Origin: Zingiber officinale
Taxonomy: Eukaryota; Streptophyta; Magnoliopsida; Zingiberales; Zingiberaceae
Direction: 5' to 3'
Length of the DNA stretch: 64,000 bases
NCBI RefSeq assembly: GCF_018446385.1
Contig: NC_056000.1
Span: forward strand, 53,848,722-53,912,721
Made by a program: the position numbers and the translations under genes. Positions 44,411 to 55,892 of this stretch are shown in pieces (position 1 is the stretch's first letter; each line of letters begins with the position of its first letter). A model generated the notes under the pieces. The model made no database searches and had not been told where the DNA came from. It worked only from the letters and a program-made list of their open reading frames with translations.

Positions 44411-45614
44411 ACATAGAGTCTATTCATAAGATGTGCACTGCAATAGAATATTTTATGAAATAAACAGAACAACATTTGTCCTTTATTACAAATGAAAAAC
44501 TTTTCTTGTCTAAACAAGAAACAGAGATAATGTTCTTGGTTAAAGTAGGCACATAATAACACTCTTTAAGTTCTAAAACAAGCCCAGTGGGCAAAGATAA
44601 GGAATATATTTCTACAGTTATAGCAGCAACTCTTGTGCTATTGTTTACTCGTAGGTCCACTTTGCCCTTCGTCAATGATCTACTATTTCTCAGCCCCTAC
44701 ATATTAGTATAAATGTGAGATTCACACCCGGTATCTAATACCCATGAAGAAGAAATAGATAGATTGACTTTTATAACGTATATACCTGAGGCAGAAGTCT
44801 CATTTCTCTTCCTTTTCAGTTCCTCTAGGTATAACTTGCAGTTCCTCTTCTAGTGTCCAGTCTCACTACAGTGGAAGTAGGTTCCTTCCTTAGCAACGCC
44901 ACCTTTGGATTTCAATGCATAGGTCTTGCCCTTGCCTTTGTCTTGGGTCTTACCCTTGCCTTTGGGCTTCCATTTGCCTTTGCTCTTTGCCACCATCAAA
45001 ATGGTACTAGGATTTGCCCTTTTAAGGTTGAGTTCAGCAATTCTCAACATCTCAGGCAATGGTTTGCCAATTTCATTCATGTTATAGTTCATGACAAATT
45101 GACTGTATCTCTCAGGCAATGACTGTAGAATAAGAGCAGTGGCCAATTCTTGGTCTAGTGGAAATTCCAATCTTTGTATGTTCTCCACATACTTGATTAT
45201 TTTGAGCACATAAGGCCCTACGGGACTGTCTTCTTGCATCTTGCATTGAAATAGAGACTTAGAGATCTCAAATCTCTCATGCCTTGTCTGTCCTTGATAT
45301 AATTGTATACGATGTTCAACCATATCATAAGAATTCATGTTCTCATGTTCCTTTTGAAGCTCATAGTTCATGGTGACAAGTATAAGGCATGATACATCTA
45401 ATGCATTATCTTGATGCTTCTTATAAACATCCTTATCAGCTCTAATGGAAGTAGTGGGGGTGGTTCAGGAATGAGCTGCTCTAGGACGCATAATTTTCTT
45501 TCTTGCTTGAGAACTATTCTCAAGTTTCTGTACTAGTTCAGGAAATTAGCTCCATTGAGTTTGTCCTTATCAAGGAAAGATCGCAGAGATAGTATTTGTT
45601 ATATAAGACGACAT
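44411..45614 (-). pseudogene. Copia gag and protease
   Basis: Gag begins at 45614 with MSSYITNTISAIF, then stops. It reopens at 45371 as MNYELQKEHENMNSYDMVEH through ALILQSLPERYSQFVMNYNM and a Lys/Gly-rich tail (KGKWKPKGKGKTQDKGKGK), then the zinc knuckle CSETGH followed by a TAG in place of the usual W. The protease follows as SSWVLDTGCESHI with the DTG motif kept, then LELKECYYVPTLTKNIISVS. Confidence 0.85.
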
Positions 45615-47066
45615 GGTGATCTACAATAATAAAATACAGAAATAAATATCATAATTCAAATCATTTAATTAGACCTTTAATTAAATAATTCTCCCATTGA
45701 ATTGTAAAGTTTGGAAGGTGCAAGCCACTACTAGCTCTAAACCTGCAAGTAATGACATTCAAGTGAGGCAAGATCTATATTATACTTCATCTTGAGTTAG
45801 GTTTGACTAATCACCCAAAACTTAGTATAACTTAGGTAGGTAACGTGTACCAAATGGACAAGATCCATATTATACCTCATCTTAAGTTAGTTTTGGCTAA
45901 TCGCCCAAGACTTGTATAACTTAGTAGACAATGTTTACCAATTACATCATATGTAACTCTTGTATAACTAAGTGAACAAGACTATTTGGTCGTTTCCCCA
46001 TCTCATGAAATCCATATTATAACTCATCTTGAATTAGCTTTGCCTAATTGCCCAAGACTAATATAATTTGAATTACATCGTATGGAATATGCTTCTAAGT
46101 CCTCAATTTAATTGAGGTAACGTAGTTAAGTCTCACCTAAAGTTCAATAGTCGGACATTACAATTGTCCTGTCACACTCTACCAAGATAAAATGAGTCAC
46201 TTTGCTTTAGCAAAACCTGACTACAAATGATCGAGGTAATAGTGAGTACCAAACTTTAGTAGGTATATTAAAAGGACCTAATTGCGATTAAACTACACAT
46301 GTATCACATACAATCATAACATATCATGGCATACATCAATATATACGCTAATTTAAATATGACATGGCTATGGCCCCATCAACTATGATCTTCTCAAGCC
46401 AATGAGAAGATCAAAAGGTCAACTTAGGTCAAAACATCTTCTCTAGGTGTCTCATTGGTCGTCGTGTGTTGTTGTCCTTTTCCCTTTTTCACCATCGTCA
46501 AGTAGACTAGTTCATTTCTAATTTGTACATTACAAAATCTAAAGAAACCTCGAGTTACATTCGAGGGTAGTCTAAATTTACAACAAGAATGAAAAGGTGA
46601 AGGCACGACACGCATGCCGTATTATGAATTACAACATACACACTCATCCTATCACATTGGGGTTAAATGTCATAACCATGCACTATGTTATATAACATTG
46701 ATAATATTTTATGACATAAAATATACTATGATTGCAACCAAGAATTATGAGCCACAACACCACGGCCCGAGACCATGTTGCCCATAAAACCTTTAGCCAA
46801 AATCTTGCTGTTCACAACAGTTTTAGCCAAGACCTTGTTGTTCACAACATCTTTGGCCGAGAGCTAGTTTGGCCGAAACCTTGTATGACGGAGACCTAAT
46901 TTGGCTGAAACCTTGTTTGGCCGAGACCGTTATGTTCACAACAACTTTGTTTTGGTCCCAACAAAACAAAGACTTATAATCATGCATATCATAGTAATCA
47001 TCTCATGTAATTTCTATATCACATATAAAAATCCAACTACAACTTAATATACGCCTTCGCAAGCGA
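45615..47066 (-). other. Copia 5' leader with degenerate repeats
   Basis: Between the primer site and gag. At 46780-46970 it contains repeated GGCCGAGACCTTGTTGTTCACA-like pieces, at 45770-46060 repeated CCATATTATACCTCATCTT blocks. A 63-codon frame at 46615-46424 is of doubtful meaning. Confidence 0.55.
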
Positions 47067-47077
47067 CTCTGATACCA
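47067..47077 (-). other. Copia primer-binding site
   Basis: Minus strand TGGTATCAGAG one base after the LTR end CCTACA, matching the initiator Met-tRNA site. Confidence 0.85.
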
Positions 47078-47078
47078 C

Positions 47079-47738
47079 TGTAGGGATATAGTGCACTAAA
47101 CACGCAGAAAGCGCAATGGAAAACAAACTAGATCCTCTCTAGCAGATCCATGCGAAGGAAACCATATACTAGTTGTGATGAGATTTATACCTTTGTTGCG
47201 TGCAATCCCGACAACAACTTTTCTTTGAATCAAAATCTCAATGCGATCAAGTGTTCGCGCCTCTACGGTATCCACACGAACACGTTTGGTTCGTCTCACG
47301 AACTCACGATTTGGAGAAGAAACAATCTCGGTTGTGCTAGCAACCATCCAAGGAGGTTTCGACCATGAGAAGGGGAGGAAGAAGAAGAAGAAGCTCAAGA
47401 GTTACACTTTTCATCTTAATGAAAAATTCAATCAAAAAATCTATTTATATTTATCCAATAAATACCAAGAGTTTTTTTTTCTTTGTATTCTTTTTAATGG
47501 GTTGAATTATTATATTGGATTAACCATTAATCCAATAATCCATGAGTTTAACTCATTAATCCAATGTGTCTAATTAACCATTAATCTAATAACCTAATGA
47601 GTCTAACCTATTAATCCAATGTGTCTAATTCGGATTGGACTCAATCCAATGACTGGAGTCATTTGAGTCTAACTCAATGAATAACCCAAAAAGTCTAATC
47701 ATCTTATAATTGATTCTTAAGGCTAATACTAACAACAT
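47079..47738 (-). repeat. 5' LTR of the truncated copia element
   Basis: On the minus strand it begins TGTTGTTAG and ends ATATCCCTACA just before the primer site. The upper boundary is inferred from the TGT...ACA symmetry; no second LTR remains for comparison. It includes imperfect TAATCCAAT repeats at 47510-47640. Confidence 0.6.
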
Positions 47739-47754
47739 TAACTGATTTGGATTC

Positions 47755-49079
47755 TGATACGGATATGTTGAGGGGCTCAAAAGGAAATAGGAGAAAGGAA
47801 AGGGGTATTTTCGTCATTGCACATGTTGAGGGTTTAATGCATTAAAGAGGCCACTGTTCTACTTCGAAGGGGAGGAGGGGTGCTCTGGCTTTTCCGCCGC
47901 CGACACCAGGGTGTCATGGGTCTCCGCCGCCACCCAACACAGGGGTTGGGTTTGTTTCTTGTAGCCACCGCCAAAGAAGGTCTTCTTCCTCTTCATCTCA
48001 TGCTGTTCGCCGACGCCATCGTCAGCCACCACCGCCTCTCCTCTCCTCCTCCTCCTCGCGTCGCCGGCCTTCGGCCCCTCTCGCCATCCCTCTTCTTCCT
48101 TCTTCTCTGGACACACGGCAGCGACGACGAGCAAATGAGCGCGTCCAGTAGAGGAGGATGCTACTTGTGCCGCCTTCGTCGTCGACTATGCTAGCCCTTC
48201 GCCGACCCTGACGCCACGGGGGAGCCGCCGTTTCCTGCGGGTGTAACCGCTGTCGCCTCCAGCGGCCGCCAGCCGTTGCCACTGCCTCCGGTGGGCATCG
48301 CCGCCGCCCCATGCCGCCTCAGGTGGCCATGGATGTCACCGCCGACGCCCCCAGCGGGCATCAACGTTTCTTCCGGCGGTTGCCGGTGCCTCTCGCCGCT
48401 GCCGCCGATGCCTACAGCGGGTGTTGCCTCCAGCGAGCCCAGGTTTATTTACTCTCTAGACAGCCGCCATCTGGCGAGCCCAGGTTTGTTTACTCCGGCC
48501 TTCGGGTCAAGATGATGTTCGACCTACAAACCGATGTGGTTCCGGCCATCGAGCCGTTGGGTTTTACTTTGCGCATCGTTATTATGAGTGTGAGTTATCT
48601 GTACTATCCGGCCTGCGTGCCGCGTATCGTCTTGCGAGCCGTTGTCATGTCCCGGCCTACATGCCGCTTTCCGGATCCAGGCTGCACCAGATTCCGTGCT
48701 ATCACCTCCAGATTTGGTTCCTTAGCTGGTTCACACCCATCCACTCGTCAAGGCTGCGACGGTTCGATTAGCAGCATGATTGACTCACCCATCCATCCGA
48801 GGGTGTCCCCCCGGGGCCAGGGTACGTTCTCGTACTCGTTACTTATTTCATTGTGCCACTATTTATTCGACTGTTTATGTATTCGTGGGATCTGCCTCGA
48901 GCACAGAGGTACCAGAGACCGGGGCAACCTGGTCACTGGCTGCAGGGATTGTTGACCAGAAGACTTCAGGCGACTTGGTCAACGCAGAAGACAGCTCGTC
49001 ACCGGGTCATGGGGATGCAGTCAACCTTCCAGACACGTCATTCCGACAGGTTCATCTTCTCAGCTTCTCGACAGGATCA
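47755..49079 (+). repeat. 5' LTR of the LARD
   Basis: 1325 bases. Open frames in it (for example 48311-48955) sit in GC-rich CCGCCGCC runs, recur in the other LTR with frame breaks, and are not taken as genes. Confidence 0.9.
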
Positions 49080-49231
49080 AATTGGCGCCGTCTGTGGGAA
49101 CATACCTGGTCTGGAACGTGAAGATGAACGGCGCCGGAATAGTCTGCCATCCTCATGACCTCGGTTAGTTTTTCAGTTATATTCTATTTTAGTCTAGAAT
49201 TTATCATAGTTTCCCGAGCAGGGCCTCCCGC

Positions 49232-49865
49232 GCCGATCGGTCGGGTGTATATTATCCGAGCCCCGAGCTCGTTGACTAGGATCCTGTGCCGATCGGCCGG
49301 GCGCGTATTATCCTAGCCCCGAGCTCGTTGACGAAGACCCTGAGCCGATTGGCCGGGCGTGTATTATCCGAGCCCCGAGCTCGTTGACGAAGACCCTGCG
49401 CCGATCGGCCAGGCGTGTATTATCCGAGGCCCGAGCTCGTTGACGAAGACCTCGCGCCGATCAACCGGATGTATATTATCCGAGCCTCGAGCTCGTTGAC
49501 GAAGACCCCACGCCGATCGGCCGGGCGTGTATTATCCGAGCCCCGAGCTCGTTGACGAAGACCTCGCGCCGATCGGCCGAGTGTATATTATCCGAGCTCC
49601 GAGCTCGTTGACGAAGACCCCGCGCCGATCGGCCGGGTATATATTATCCGAGGCCCAAGCTCGTTGACGAAGACCCCGCGCCGATCGACCGGGCGTGTAT
49701 TATCCGAGCCCCAAGCTCGTTGACGAAGACCCCGCGCCGATCGGCCGGGCGTGTATTATCCGAGCCCCGAGCTCTTTGACGAAGACCCCGCGCTGATCGG
49801 CCGGGTGTATATTATCTGAGCCTCGAGCTCGTTGACGAAGACCCCGCGCTGATCGGCCGGGTTTG
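49232..49865 (+). repeat. 56-base tandem repeat, LARD domain A
   Basis: About 11 units starting GCCGATCGGCCGGGCGTGTA, containing TTATCCGAGCC and GAGCTCGTTGACGAAGACC. Starts at 49232, 49288 and 49344 give the 56-base period. Confidence 0.95.
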
Positions 49866-49873
49866 AGTTATAT

Positions 49874-50705
49874 TTGAAGACCGTCGAGCGGCGACGTTAA
49901 ATCCCAGAGTCGAACCGGCGACTATAAAAACCCTGGCTTGAAGACCGTCGAGCGGCGACGTTAAATCCCAGAGTCGAATCGGCGACGATAAAAACCCCGT
50001 CTTGAAGACCGTCGAGCGGCGACGTTAAATCCCAGAGTCGAACCGGCAACTATAAAATCCCCGGCTTTAAGACCGTCGAGTGGCGACGTTAAATCCCAGA
50101 GTCGAACCGACGACTATAAAATCCCCGGCTTGAAGACCGTCGAGCAGCGACGTTAAATCCCAGAGTCGAACCGGCAACTATAAAAACCTCGTCTTGAAGA
50201 CCGTCGAGCGGCGACGTTAAATCCCAGAGTCGAACCGGCGACTATAAAAACCCCGGCTTGAAGACCGTCGAACGGCGATGTTAAATCTCATAGTCAAACC
50301 AGTGACTATAAAAACCCCGGTTTGAAGACTGTCGAGCGACGACGTTAAATCCCAGAGTTGAACCGGCGACTATAAAAACCCTGGCTTGAAGACCGTCAAG
50401 CAACGACGTTAAATCCCAGAGTTGAACAGGCGACTATAAAAACCCCGGCTTGAAAACCGTCGAGCGGTGACGTTAAATCCCAGAGTCGAACCGGCGACTA
50501 TAAAAACCCCAGCTTAAAGACCGTCGAGCGGCGACGTTAAATTCCAGAGTCGAACTGGCGATTATAAAAACCCCGGCTTGAAGACTGTCGAGCGGCGACG
50601 TTAAATCCCAGAGTCGAACCGGCGATTAATAAAACCCTGGCTTGAAGACCGTCGAGCGATGACGTTAAACTCTAGAGTCGAACCGGCGACTATAAAAACC
50701 CCGGT
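49874..50705 (+). repeat. 64-base tandem repeat, LARD domain B
   Basis: About 13 units of TTGAAGACCGTCGAGCGGCG, CGTTAAATCCCAGAGTCGAA and CCGGCGACTATAAAAACC. Starts at 49874, 49938 and 50002 give the period. Each unit carries a TATAAAAA box-like sequence. Confidence 0.95.
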
Positions 50706-51200
50706 CTTCACGGACCAATTCATCGAGTATTCTTTCTCTCCCGTTCGGGGTCGAGCTTATCAGAGCAGCTATCTTCCCCGTTCGGGGTCGAGCTTATCGG
50801 ATCTTCTATCTCCCCCGATTCGGGGTCGAGAGATCATCACTGGTCTCGGACCAGTTCATCGGATATTCTTTCTCCCCCATTCGGGGTCGAGCTTATCAGA
50901 TATTTTATCTCACCCATTCAGGGTCGAGCGATTATTACTAGTCTCGGACTAGCTTGTCAGTTATTTCATCTCCCCCATTCGGGGTCGAGCGGTCGTCACT
51001 GGTCTCGGACCAGCTTATCAAATATCTCATCTCCCCCATTCGGGGTCGAGCGCTTCTCACTGGTCACAAACCAGCTTATAAGAGAATTTGTTTCTCCTAT
51101 TCGGGGTCAAGCAGTTTTCACGGGTTGCGGAGCATATCGGAGCATCTTATCTCCCCCGCTCGGGGTCGAACTATCTCCGATGGTCGCGGATAAAGGGTGT
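50706..51200 (+). repeat. Irregular CATTCGGGGTCGAGC repeat, LARD domain C
   Basis: About nine copies of TCCCCCATTCGGGGTCGAGC spaced 35-65 bases apart, separated by TCGGACCAGCTTATC pieces. CCCC...GGGG within the unit can form a small hairpin. The following 51200-52140 is GC-rich with looser CGCTCGGCATC repeats and no ORF I trust. Confidence 0.85.
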
Positions 51201-52160
51201 CTCTACTGGTTTTGGACCAGAATATCTCATAGGCTATGCGCCCGTTCGGCTCACGACTTTCGCTTTCATGCGCCTCCAACTGACGGGCTACACTCTAGTG
51301 TGGTTCATGCGCGATACGCCCGATCGACATCGGCCACTCAGCTTTACTCGATTGTCGGGCCAGCATTTTACGATCGCCCGTTGACTATCCTTGGTGTTGC
51401 TCGATCAACACTCTCATAGCCGTCCGACCGTTATCGCTTGACCATCCGTTCGGCCACACACTTGAACTAGGTCGCATGATCGACGCTCTTTAGGACGCCG
51501 TCACATTTTATAGTCATCTGGGCGATATTTTGCTAGGCTTGATTTCCATTCTTCTGAGTGCTTGGTCGGCATCTTCGCGGTCGCGCGCTTGGCATCGTCC
51601 GCCTGGCGCCTATACACCCGATCGACATTCCGATAGCCCGGTCGGCATCTTCGCGGTCGCACGCTCGGCATCGCTCACCCGCTCTGTCTGTTTGTCATCT
51701 CGTGTGTCGCTCGGTCGATTATCATTTCACTCGCCGCTCTCTTGACATTCTGTCGCCCGTTCGGCATCGCGTTCTGTCGCTCTCTCGGCATCGTTCAGGC
51801 TGTCGACTTGGCATTATTTCTCGCAGTTCGCTCGGCATCCCTGCCATCTCCCGCGCGATACCCTCTCGATTACTCGGTTCGTATTTTCTTTTTATTGCTT
51901 GATCAGCATCTTTTTGATCGCGCGCTCGACCCAATCGCCTGTCTTTCTACCTGATCTGCATTATCTCTGTTGCGGGGATCGCATTATTTTTCGTCGCTCG
52001 CTCGATGCTACTTGAGTCATTTGTTCGACATCGCCATAGCTACTCGTTCAACATGATAAGATGAACCCAGTGATTTCGCGTTCGGTAGCGATTCTGTTTA
52101 GGGCTTGGTCCAGTCAGTTGGACTTGCGCCTCCTTCGACTAGACTTGAAGGGGAGACTTG

Positions 52161-53413
52161 TGATACGGATATGTTGAGGGGCTCAAAAGGAAATAGGAGA
52201 AAGGAAAGGGGCATTTTCGTCATTGCACATGTTGAGGGTTTGATGCATTAAAGAGGCCACTGTTCGTCTTCGGAGGGGAGGAGGGGTGCTCTGGCTTTTC
52301 CGCCGCCGACACCAGGGTGTCATGGGTCTCCGCCGCCACCCAGCACAGGGGCTGGGTTCGTTTCTTGTAGCTGCCGCCAAAGAAGGTCTTCTTCCTCTTC
52401 ATCTCATGCTGTTCGCCGACGCCATCGTCAGCCACGACCGCCTCTCCTCTCCTCCTCCTCCTCGCGTCGCCGGACTTCGACCCATCTCGCCATTCCTCTT
52501 CTTCCTTCTTCTCTGGACACACGGCAGCGACGACGAGCAAATGAGCGCGTCCAGTAGAGGAGGACGCTACTTGTGCCGCCTTCGTCGTCGGCCATGCTAG
52601 CCCTTCGCCGATGCTGACGCCACGGGGGAGCCACCGTCTCCAGCGGGCGTAACCGCTGCCGCCACCGCTGACGCCCCCAGCGGGCATCGACGTTTCTTCC
52701 AGCGGCTGCCGGTGCCTCCCGCCGCTGCCGCCGCTGCTGCCGACGCCTAAAGCGGGTGTCGCCTCCAGCGAGCCCATGTTTGTTTACTCTCTAGACAGCC
52801 GCCATCTGGTGAGCCCAGGTTTGTTTATTCCGGCCTTCGGGTCAAGATGATGTTCGGCTTGCAAACCGATGTGGTTCCGACCATCGAGCCGTTGGGTTTT
52901 ACTTTGTGCATCGTTATTATGAGTGTGAGTTATCTGTACTATCCGGCCTGCATGTCGCGTATTGGCCTGCGAGCCGTTGTCATGTCCCGGCCTACATGCC
53001 GCTTTCCGGATCCAGGCTGCACCAGATTCCGTGCTATCACCTCCAGATCTGGTTCCTCAGCTGGTTCACACCCATCCACTCGTCAAGGCTGCGACGATTC
53101 GATTTGCAGCATGATTGACTCACCCATCCATCCGAGGGCGTCCCCCGGGGCCAGGGTACGTTCTCGTACTCGTTACTTATTTCATTGTGCCACTATTTAT
53201 TCGACTGCTTATGTATTCGTGGGATCCACCTCGAGCACCGAGGTACCAGAGACCGGGGCAATCTGGTCGCTGGCTGCAGGGATTGTTGACCAGAAGACTT
53301 CAGGCGACTTGGTCAACGCTGAAGACAGCTCGCCACCGGGTCATGGGGATGTGGTCAACCTTCCAGACACGTTATTCCGGCAAGTTTGTCTTCTCAACTT
53401 CTCGACAGGATCA
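52161..53413 (+). repeat. 3' LTR of the LARD
   Basis: 1253 bases, similar to 47755-49079 with several short indels (for example a deletion around 52650) and scattered substitutions. Confidence 0.9.
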
Positions 53414-53852
53414 GATTCAATATTATCCATGCAAAAGGAGCTATTGGTGTATGGTTTGAAAAATGAAAAACTAGAAGTTAGTATGAGAGACTCGACTTGA
53501 TTTCTTTGAAATTTTAATAGAGGAACAATTGGAAACCCAATATATGATGATAATATAGTATTCGAATCAACTAATATTGTATGTGAATCTGAGAGAGAGT
53601 GAATTCGAGATGAACCTTATAAATGAACTTCAACTCTTATATGAACTTCAAATCGATCAAATAAAGTAGGCAAAGAAACTCCTTTGACACGGATAAACAT
53701 AAATACAAAATTAGACAATGTGACTAAACTTGAAGGATTCAAGTAAAAATGTACTCAATTTATTACATGTCATCCCTTTTTAAACACCTTTTGCTACACA
53801 GCCAAATAATACACCCCAAGAGAAAGCAACAACAGAAGAACAACTCTATCAC

Positions 53853-53939
53853 TCATGCCATGCAACTGAGGCACAGACACCCTGCCCAAAAATCCTTTAG
53901 CAAATTCCTCTGCAAAAACAACCCAACAGAATAAGACAA

Positions 53940-53980
<41 letters not shown>

Positions 53981-54430
53981 ATAAAACATAAAATTCAGTT
54001 GCCTTCTTTGGTATTTGACAGAGGAGCTCTGGAGGTATCTTGTAAAGGTCATCATCTACAGCTCTTGGCTTGTTCTTCTTCTTCTCCTCCTTCTTCCTCT
54101 CCTGCAACAAAGCAAATCACCTTAAAACAAGAAAATGGTGGAAGAGTAATTCACTAATCGATCAATTAACTAATTACTGACCTGAGGCAGATGTTTGTAG
54201 GATCTGAGTACCTCGAAGAGCTCCTCGCCATCTTCCACAAAGAATTGAGCTTGCACAAACCCATCGACATGTTTCTCTTCATAGAAATTCCAGCTACCAA
54301 AAGATGGAACCTTGTACGGCCCCTTCATCACATCCTACAGAAACATATACACACAAAGATTTAGTTTACAAATCCTTTACACGATCAGTAACGCTAGCTT
54401 CTTGAAAATTTTCACTGGTTGTACCTCCAT
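53853..54430 (-). CDS. Small RIN4/NOI-like protein
   Basis: Four coding exons on the minus strand join without a stop: 54430-54425 (ME), 54334-54182, 54101-54003 and 53909-53853, giving 104 aa. The N-terminal part reads KGPYKVPSFGSWNFYEE, with the VPxFGxW core of the RIN4/NOI family (the AvrRpt2-cleavage-type motif). A Lys/Glu-rich stretch (ERKKEEKKKNKPR) follows, then DDDLYKIPPELL and a Cys-rich end, CLCLSCMA. Related small plant proteins end in a similar cysteine group that may be acylated for membrane attachment; that is inference. Introns 1 and 2 are GT-AG. Intron 3 starts GCAACT after AAG and ends TTTTTGCAG, a GC-AG intron holding an (AT)n run. Without splicing it the reading would run through the intron as FYVLFFNIYIYIY before rejoining the same C-terminus. 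The family assignment rests on short motifs. Confidence 0.7.
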
Positions 54431-54495
54431 TTTGGTGCTTTCTTTGACTGCAAAGGGAGACAAAGTGGTAGTTTGAGGCTTGATGGGTGTGGTGG

Positions 54496-54503
54496 CCTTT
54501 ATA
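54496..54503 (-). promoter_or_regulatory. TATA box of the RIN4/NOI-like gene
   Basis: Minus-strand TATAAAGG, 66-73 bases before the start codon, in a plausible position for a short 5' UTR. Confidence 0.55.
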
Positions 54504-54599
54504 ATGGTATTAAAGTTGGAGTTTTGGGAACTTTGAGGTAGGTAGCTGGCTAGCTAGGGCACTCAACTCTCACGGCCATGGGAGGTAATTAAGCTTTCT

Positions 54600-55600
54600 C
54601 ATCGCCATGCATGCTGATAAAGTTGAAGCTTTCATGATGTTGGCTGTGCCATGCAAGGGGCTCTTTTTAGGCTTTTGTTGTGCAGCAGGAGCATGTGTTG
54701 CTGCTACCTTGTCACCTCAAAAGGGAGGGAAGCAGCAGGCCAGGGCAGTCATGGATGGATGTTCCCTAAACATGCCTGGAGAATGCAAAAGAAAATTCAC
54801 AAGAAAAAGAAAGAAAGAAAGAAAAGAAAGAAAAAGAAAAAGGGACTACTTGGTCAGTTAATTTGGATGGTCTAAGTAAGCTCAAAGTAGGCTAAGCAAG
54901 TCGATGTCAATGGGTTAGACAAGTTAGACAATCCAAATTAATTGAGTGGGTCGATCAATGTAGTCGATCTCAAAATATTGAGTTATGTGGATCAAGTGGT
55001 TCAGATCAAGTAATCAAGATGAATGATTCAAACAAGTTGATCATGCCTAGTAGTCCAGAATTCGTCATCAAACGCCTTGCAGTTGCACCGCGCCGGGGCT
55101 TTTTGCCTTTTGTTTTTACATTTCATGCAACACTTTTTTGAAGTTAAAGCACACTTTAGATTGAATGTTAGATACGTATCATGTGCTAAAATAAATGAAA
55201 GAAAAAAAACATAAAGGACAAAATAAATATATATAAAAATAACTTGAGAAGTTATTTTAACTACGAGTAGTTCATACTAATTACATTATTTTAACTTAAT
55301 GTTTGAGTTGCTGCTCGAATCGATCGATTTTAATTAGTTAAACTAGTGGTGTGAATAATTCATGTCTCTATTTAATTAGGTAGTTAAACTTGATTTTTCA
55401 GTGATCCGCATGAGCTACATGGTTCAGGTTTTGGTTGTGCCAAACATGAAATGAATGCGTCAAATGCGGGCCTAATAAGGATCGGTTACTTCATAATTTT
55501 GACAATCGTAAATTATAATTTAATTAAAATAACCCTCAAACTTTTAAATAAGAAACTGATGGTGAGCGCCAAAGTAAGAGACGAACCACATGGAACTAAC
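54600..55600. other. Intergenic DNA, no gene seen
   Basis: Contains a GAAAGAAA-type purine microsatellite (about 54780-54840) and GTCGATC / AAGTAGATC-like degenerate repeats at 54890-55020. Open frames here are low-complexity. Confidence 0.5.
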
Positions 55601-55732
55601 ATAAAGATGAAGAATCATGGGTTGATGAGGTGGCAAAAAGTGAAGGTCAGTGGTTATGGGAATTGTTTAGGTTTAATGATTTTAAAGTAGTAGTTATGTA
55701 GTTGAGTTAGTAGATGAGAGACAATGAGAAAA

Positions 55733-55892
55733 TGTCATAGCTCGGTGCACGAATTTCTAGTTAATACAGGTCTTACTGAAGGATTTTTTACGTAGTCTTA
55801 TCTTATTTTGCATGAGATTATTTTCAAGGCTTGAATTCATGACTCTAAGTCACACAACAACAACTTTACTTTTATGTCAAAACTCTCCTTCA
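55733..55892 (-). mobile_element. Decayed Au-type SINE
   Basis: On the minus strand it reads from AAGGAGAGTTTTGAC with GTAAAGTTGTTG, GTGACTTAGAGTCATGAATTC (A and B box region), TAAGACTACGTA, and an end GTGCACCGAGCTATGAC. Order and spacing match the angiosperm Au SINE as I remember it. Many substitutions, so an old insertion. Confidence 0.7.

Larger units (their letters stand above)
43311..47738 (-). mobile_element. Ty1/copia element, 5' half only
   Basis: On the minus strand: LTR (47738-47079), primer site, leader, gag, protease, integrase and the integrase-RT hinge ending LRRSNRT at about 43315. RT, RNase H and the 3' LTR are absent; the sequence continues as gypsy gag. The lost part and the lost 5' half of the gypsy element imply one deletion between two adjacent elements of the same orientation. 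Confidence 0.8.
47755..53413 (+). mobile_element. Complete non-coding LTR element (LARD) with GATTC duplication
   Basis: LTRs at 47755-49079 and 52161-53413 start TGATACGGATATG and end GACAGGATCA. A perfect 5 bp duplication GATTC flanks it (47750-47754, 53414-53418). The primer site TGGCGCCGTCTGTGGGAAC (49083-49101) and purine tract GAAGGGGAGACTTG (52147-52160) are intact. The 3.1 kb interior has no gag or pol; it consists mainly of three tandem-repeat domains. LTR ends, primer type and tract match the gypsy element at 19178, its likely class of helper. Confidence 0.95.

Noticed and set aside
48022..48955. Long frames in GC-rich DNA, also at 52220-53500
   Set aside because: They lie in the two LTRs of the LARD, are low-complexity, and are interrupted differently in each copy.
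49232..50705. Regular repeats with CRISPR-like periodicity
   Set aside because: Units are contiguous with no unique spacers, sit inside an LTR element and are in plant nuclear DNA.
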